Below the pieces are notes generated by a model that had not been told where the DNA came from, made no database searches, and saw nothing but the letters and a program-made list of their open reading frames with translations. Of a DNA stretch of 64,000 bases, positions 59,330-64,000 are shown piece by piece. Source of the DNA: Paramecium octaurelia (taxonomy: Eukaryota > Ciliophora > Oligohymenophorea > Peniculida > Parameciidae); the NCBI GenBank assembly GCA_905182995.1, contig CAJJDP010000133.1:134013-198012 (forward strand). The letters are read 5' to 3'. Numbering within the stretch: the first letter of the stretch is position 1; each line of letters begins with the position of its first letter. A program made the position numbers and the translations under genes.

Positions 59330-60709
59330 TCGAAGAAGATAGCAATCAATACATAATATTCATTTTTGTTTAATTGCTACTATTTTATCTAAAGAAGAGC
59401 TATAAGCTGAAATTACAACTCCAAACCTGACTATACCCAAAATCTCAATAGAGCAATAGTGTTCACTCAATAAGATATCACTTAGTTAATCAACTAAACT
59501 TCTAGGATCCATATATTTTAAGGTAAGTATAAATACAATTTTCGGTTATTCCTCACATTTAGAAGCGATTGAGTCGTATCTATTATAAGAGTGCTCTCAC
59601 CCAAATGTAAATGCAAACCACTACCTGTACTTGGTAATGGAGAAGCTCATAGGATCAACTCTGAATGTATTATTAAGAGAGTAGGCATTCTTACCACGTA
59701 AAGGAATAATACAAAGATACTTAAAGTCATGTAAATATTATAATTAATCTAGAGGATACCTTTATATTTATCCATTATTAGGTGAAATTATAGATTTTGG
59801 ATTGAGCCACTAGATATTTTATAAAGGCATAATTGGCCACTAAGTTGGCACTCCATTGTTATATAGCTCCAGCAATGATAAATGAAAGAGAATAAGCTTA
59901 GGGAATTGACATATTTTCATTGGGTATCATTTATTATTAAATGATGTATAATAACAAGCATCTAATTTGGTAGGACGGCTTATCTAAGAAAGTTATTATC
60001 AAATAATCTCTTAAGACTTTACGATAAATTTAATAATTAATCATCCAACTCAATATAATTTACTACATTCTCTCAGTAAATATTATTTCAACAGTAGAAT
60101 GGCTAAGGATTTTATTATAAATACTATAGATCTATATAATTTAGATTGAATGACTGCAGAACAATGTCTTGAGCATCCATGAATGATAGGTGAACAGAAA
60201 AAATCCCATCCTATTTGCAATAGAGAGATCAACATGATATATGCTTTTAAGGAGAAATTCAATTTAGCAAAAATTAATATTATTAAAATAATTTTATATA
60301 GTTTAAGCTTTGAAATTCGACAAATTTCTTGAAATCATTTTTACAATGATTTGTCTATTAAGAATACTTAAAATTCAAATGAAATCTAGTAACTGAAAGA
60401 TCATATTTCTTTGACAATTCAAGTTCAAACTGAAACCAATATTATGATCAATTAATATAGAATTTAGAATACATTCAAAAGACACACACTTAAAAAACTA
60501 CTTCTCATTAAAACTTTATAAGAATAGAATACTACATAAAGAGAGTATAGCATGTATTTATATTAAAAAGCCTTACAAAATACAAAATTAACTTAATCGT
60601 ATATCCATCCATAGATTCCAAAAGTTAGCGGTTAGAACAAAGTTATTTTCATATACCCAATATCTAGCCCCACCAATTTAAGTAATATATTATCAGTTTG
60701 AAGTAATGA
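59330..60709 (+). pseudogene. Degenerate serine/threonine protein-kinase gene
   Basis: Kinase blocks are recognisable but broken. CSHPNVNANHYLYLVMEKL is the HPNI...LVMEY region at about 59585-59650. IIDFGLSHQIFYKG near 59785 carries the DFG motif. QVGTPLL runs into a frame change (about 59855) before YIAPAMINEREQAQGIDIFSLGIIYYQMM, the activation-loop end and helix F. Then TAEQCLEHP (about 60155-60180) is followed by TGA exactly where the usual HPW tryptophan (TGG) belongs, and another TGA stands upstream of MTAEQ. The catalytic HRDLKxxN loop is not seen between the VME and DFG blocks. A Gln/Lys tail (RLEQSYFHIPNIQ) continues to TGA 60707-60709. I consider it nonfunctional; a misassembled or internally eliminated segment is the alternative. 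Start is arbitrary. Confidence 0.7.
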
Positions 60710-60823
60710 ATTTACATAAATAATTATAATTATAATTGTAATGAGTTAAATAATCAATTTAAGCAATATTATAAACTAAGAGGAATTCAAACAGTCTAAA
60801 ATATAGGGGGTAACTAAAACTAT

Positions 60824-61806
60824 ATGCAAGCTGAGTAATTTCATCAATCTAATTAGAATAATCCACACATTAAAATGTCTAGATTTCAAAGAAAATCATA
60901 CTTCCAATCCTATCTATTTCTAGACCAATTTCCACTGTTATTAAATCCTCGGTTGAATTGAAATTGGCTTTATAATGCCCTTAGGAAAGATGCTTAGGAT
61001 CTTTATGTGAAAATCCTTGCACTTACAATTATAAAGTTTGTAGAGTTGATTAAAAACATGATCTTTTTATCTTTTCTCTTTAACAGTACGATAGACATCA
61101 ATATACTAAATAGCAAATTTGCTAAATCATTAAAAATATGAATGATCAATATAGTTAATAAGCATTAGAATGTGTTGAATAGAGATTTAAAATTCTAGAC
61201 AATTTTTAACAATAAACATTAATTTCAGATAATGAATTAATCGAATTTGAATAATCCCTCCATAAATACCCTTTTTAATGCACTCTACAAAATGTTAATT
61301 CTAATAATAGCTCTCTATCCTTTAGAATTATAAATTAAAAATTCTTAGATCTTATGGGAATCACTAAAGATATGATGTTCGATCATCTCAATGAGACGCA
61401 AGCCTTACCCACAATATTCAATCATGATGGTTCATTGAAAAATTGGTGTGAACTAGCCCAATATTCAGTTGAAGGTAGAGAATTTTTTGATTACTATCTG
61501 AACACCTACGAAGGTTCACAATTTAGGTCAAAGGTTTAGTAAAAATAAATTTTTAAATCCTCTCCTCTGGATCCAAATTAAATTATATTCATTGAATTCA
61601 GAATCATACATGCTGATCCTAAATTGCTATCAAATCTTTGTAATTCTACAAGAATCCTGAAAAATCATGCAGACTATTTCAATCTGAAAAATAGTGATAT
61701 AATTTTAAACTAATTCAAACAATCAACAAAATATTTAGATGCCAAGAATTATAAAATTACTAAACCGTGTGGTTACAAAATTATTGATCAAAATTTAAAA
61801 CCTTGA
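60824..61806 (+). CDS. Cys-rich N-terminal, possibly PAS-like protein
   Basis: The frame from about 60960 to TGA 61804-61806 is open and protein-like. It starts with a Cys cluster ALQCPQERCLGSLCENPC then YKVCRVD (C-x4-C-x4-C-x3-C-x6-C), which could bind zinc. Later SLSFRIINQKFLDLMGITKD, SLKNWCELAQYSVEGREFF and IIFIEFRIIHAD form an alpha/beta pattern compatible with a PAS fold (NQKFLDLMGIT is like the PAS helix entry). ATG 60824 (MQAEQFHQSNQNNPHIK) is the best start but needs an intron of about 47 nt, longer than usual here; an upstream Q/N-rich extension from about 60730 is possible. The layout recalls zinc-cluster regulators with PAS, by analogy only; DNA binding unproven. Confidence 0.5.
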
Positions 61807-61912
61807 AATATATATTATTTTGATATTTTAATTATAGAATTATTAATTGAAATATTTAACAATCACGAAGCAATAATCAATGAAATAAATACACAAAACA
61901 CACCCAAATAAA

Positions 61913-63960
61913 TCACCATTGAATTCTAGAAGTTCCAACATTTTTTCTAATCTAAAATTCGGAGGATGTATAATGCCATGTTACTAAATATTCTCCATCT
62001 TCTGTGAAACTTCCGAACTTACGATAATCTTCAAATTCTATTATTTATTACATTTCATATTCTTCCTCATTTAATTATTTGGTAATGTACATATATTTGT
62101 TATGAATATTTGCAAAACATCCTTTTGTTGATAAGAATTTAGATGGAAAATATTGATAATCATCATCTGCTTGAACTTATTTAATATTATGATTTGAAGT
62201 CTAAAAGGATTGTAATTGAGAATTATATTAATAAATGTGGACATTTTCATTATTGTTAGGTTGAAACAAAAATTGATTTTCATTAATGAAAAGGATCCTA
62301 TTTGCAAAAGTTTAAAGTTGGATTATTTGCTTCTGTTCAATTTGAAATGATTCTTTAATTTCCCAAATGATAATTGATTTATCATAACTACAAGATACCA
62401 AAAAGGATTCAGATTTATTTAACGCTAATCCCAATACAGCATCACTATGAATATTTAAAGTTTAAGTGCATTCAAATGCCTAGCTGCTTTCATTTTTTAA
62501 CCATTTCTTTATAGTTCTATCTCGACTGCCAGACAAAAGTATTTATTCATCCTCTGTCTAGATCAAACATAATACCCAATCTAAATGACCTTGTAACACC
62601 TGTATGCATTTCCATTCTTTCTAATCGATTTAACTCCAAACTCTAATGGTTCTATCATCACTCCCAGAGAAAAATTAATTAATTTTCTTGCTAAACAATA
62701 AGCAATTAATATCTCCTGAGTGTTATTTGGCTTAGTATGTTTAAACAATCCTTCCTCTTAGAAAATCAAATACTTTAATTGAAAATATACATCCAGCAAT
62801 CATAATGTTTCCCTACTTATTAAACGCTAACGCATTACACCATTCAGCTTATTTTTTAGTGAAAAATAATTAATAATCGATATATTTATCAGACCATTTT
62901 AATTATTGAATTCTCCATTCTTCTAATGATTTAAATTTATTCGGTTTTTTAATCTTCAAATCTTATATTTGTTCCTTTTATTAAACTTAAGAATTATCAC
63001 TCAATGTGCTGTTTGTACTTCTTTTCATCCTTCCACTATTTTATCTTTACCTATAATGATGTTTAGGTGACTAACAATATTCCTATTCATTAATGAAACA
63101 CAAATTCAATAGGGCTATTTGATTATTAATTTCTTATAGTTCTTCTATGCTGTCCTAGAATATACAATCAATGTTCAAGTTTTTCAACTTATATTTGATT
63201 TCCATTTCCTTCAAAGTTTACCTCATTTATTCTGGTTTACTCAATATATCTGCTATATCCAAGATTTCATTTAGAGTCATAGTATCCCAATCTTTACCCA
63301 TGCTACTTAGAATTTTCAAGACGTCCAATTCCGTCTATGCCATAATCCCATTCAGTTAAATTATAATTGCATTGATTTTTTCAATAAATGAACTTTTCAA
63401 TTAAATTAACAATTATTTGATAATCCCAATTTATGATGTCCTTGATTGATAAAACTATGTCAGAATTTCTGATTGTTATCTTTCATAGTTTCTCCACATA
63501 TTTTAACATTTTGACAATGATGTAAAAATGCATGGATCGCATTCTACACAGCGTGCCCTATAATCTCTTTCTTACTACTCACTTAAATCAAATAGTATTA
63601 TTTCCTTATCATGTTATTTGCAAATCAAATCTAACTTTGGAGTTCTCTTTTAACAATATATTAATATATTCTTACTTAAACATTTAGCTTTTTATATTCT
63701 TCATTCATTTCATTATTATCTATTAATTTTATCTTTTTTTTCACGTCCACTTAAATCATTAACTCAAGACACTCATTTAATATATCATCTTATTACAAGC
63801 TCAAGATCTAATGCTATATTTGATTCTAAAATTCAATGACGCTCTACTCTTCGCCTATCTTCCTCATTCTCTAACATTTTGCTAATTCCTCTATTAATTG
63901 CTCTCCGAAATTCCGTATATTTAAGGTTCCACAACAATTTTCATATTAACCATTTTACAT
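61913..63960 (-). CDS. WD40-repeat protein of the ciliate B-box-like/WD family
   Basis: About 650 aa. Starts MQNGQYENCCGTLNIRNF and continues as a helical N-terminal region, with a Cys/His-containing segment near 63520-63560 (AFLHHCQNVKICG), possibly a zinc site. From about 62950 downward there are WD40 units: AEWCNALAFNKQGNIMIAGC, INQFFSGSDDRTIRVW, LQGHLDWVLCLIQTEDEQIL with LLSGSRDRTIKKW, and SFLVSCSYDKSIIIWE. The final unit ends SRIQW, TGA 61913-61915. At least four canonical GH/WD units are visible and about seven are expected. Upstream introns are not all traced. Function is a scaffold by class; many paralogues of this layout are common in Paramecium. Confidence 0.75.
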
Positions 63961-64000
63961 ACCTCCTTAATCAAAAATCAATGTGCTGAGTTCTATTCTT

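Noticed and set aside
59330..60709. Functional kinase with introns
   Set aside because: The frame change falls inside the conserved GTP...APA stretch with no GT..AG intron that preserves both blocks, and the TGA replaces the HPW tryptophan itself.
1..64000. Telomere repeats, CRISPR arrays, insertion sequences, phage or integrated viral genes
   Set aside because: No CCCAAA/CCCCAA arrays, no spaced direct repeats, no transposase or viral motif seen on reading either strand. tRNA or snRNA genes were not seen but could be missed without a covariance search.

Overview
The window reads as ciliate macronuclear DNA, most likely from a Paramecium species. It is AT-rich, and long reading frames with recognisable domains appear only when TAA and TAG are read as glutamine and TGA as the sole stop. 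Introns are tiny (about 20-35 nt, mostly GTA...TAG). Genes lie a few to a few hundred bases apart on both strands, in places with only 10-60 bp between start codons. No prokaryotic, phage, CRISPR, rRNA or telomeric signal was seen. Coordinates run from first start-codon base to last stop-codon base and include introns. Most boundaries were read by hand; exon structure was fully balanced only for some genes, as stated in the entries.

Layout: 1-3.2 kb (+) holds the C-terminal part of a mitochondrial calcium uniporter (MCU), VMP1 and an RRM protein. 3.2-8.6 kb (-) holds an unresolved coding-like block, a coiled-coil protein, a small Cys-rich protein and a large unknown, the last two starting MG.C. 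8.6-15.2 kb (+) holds dynein light intermediate chain, three unrecognised genes and a tubulin-tyrosine-ligase-like enzyme. 15.4-20.2 kb (-) holds a coiled-coil gene and two neighbouring genes that appear to be tandem divergent ubiquitin-like folds. 20.3-23.2 kb holds a Q/N-rich gene, an F-box-like gene and CEP19. 23.3-28.6 kb (-) is CFAP44. 28.7-29.9 kb (+) is VTA1 with a long poly-Gln tract. 29.9-38.0 kb (-) holds a FYVE protein, a Sec23-like zinc-finger/vWA protein, a large C2-like protein and a multipass membrane protein. 38.2-46.4 kb (+) holds two giant Trp-periodic coiled proteins, one Sfi1-like. 46.6-48.9 kb (+) holds a macro-domain protein and a CHIP/STUB1-like TPR-U-box ligase. 48.9-50.4 kb (-) is a type I membrane protein. 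50.5-53.7 kb (+) is a cyclic-nucleotide-gated-type channel. 53.7-55.3 kb (-) holds a C2-like protein and DDRGK1. 55.6-58.8 kb (+) is a BAR-like/TBC RabGAP. 59.3-60.7 kb is a decayed protein-kinase gene. 60.8-61.8 kb (+) is a Cys-rich, possibly PAS-like protein. 61.9-64.0 kb (-) is a WD40 protein.

Functional themes: cilia and basal bodies (dynein LIC, TTLL, CEP19, CFAP44, Sfi1-like), membrane traffic and ESCRT (VMP1, VTA1, FYVE, Sec23-like, RabGAP), ubiquitin and UFM1 pathways (ubiquitin-like repeats, F-box, U-box, DDRGK1) and predicted N-myristoylated proteins (six gene models start MG with a nearby Cys). This clustering looks like ordinary gene neighbourhood in a compact genome; nothing shows co-regulated operons.
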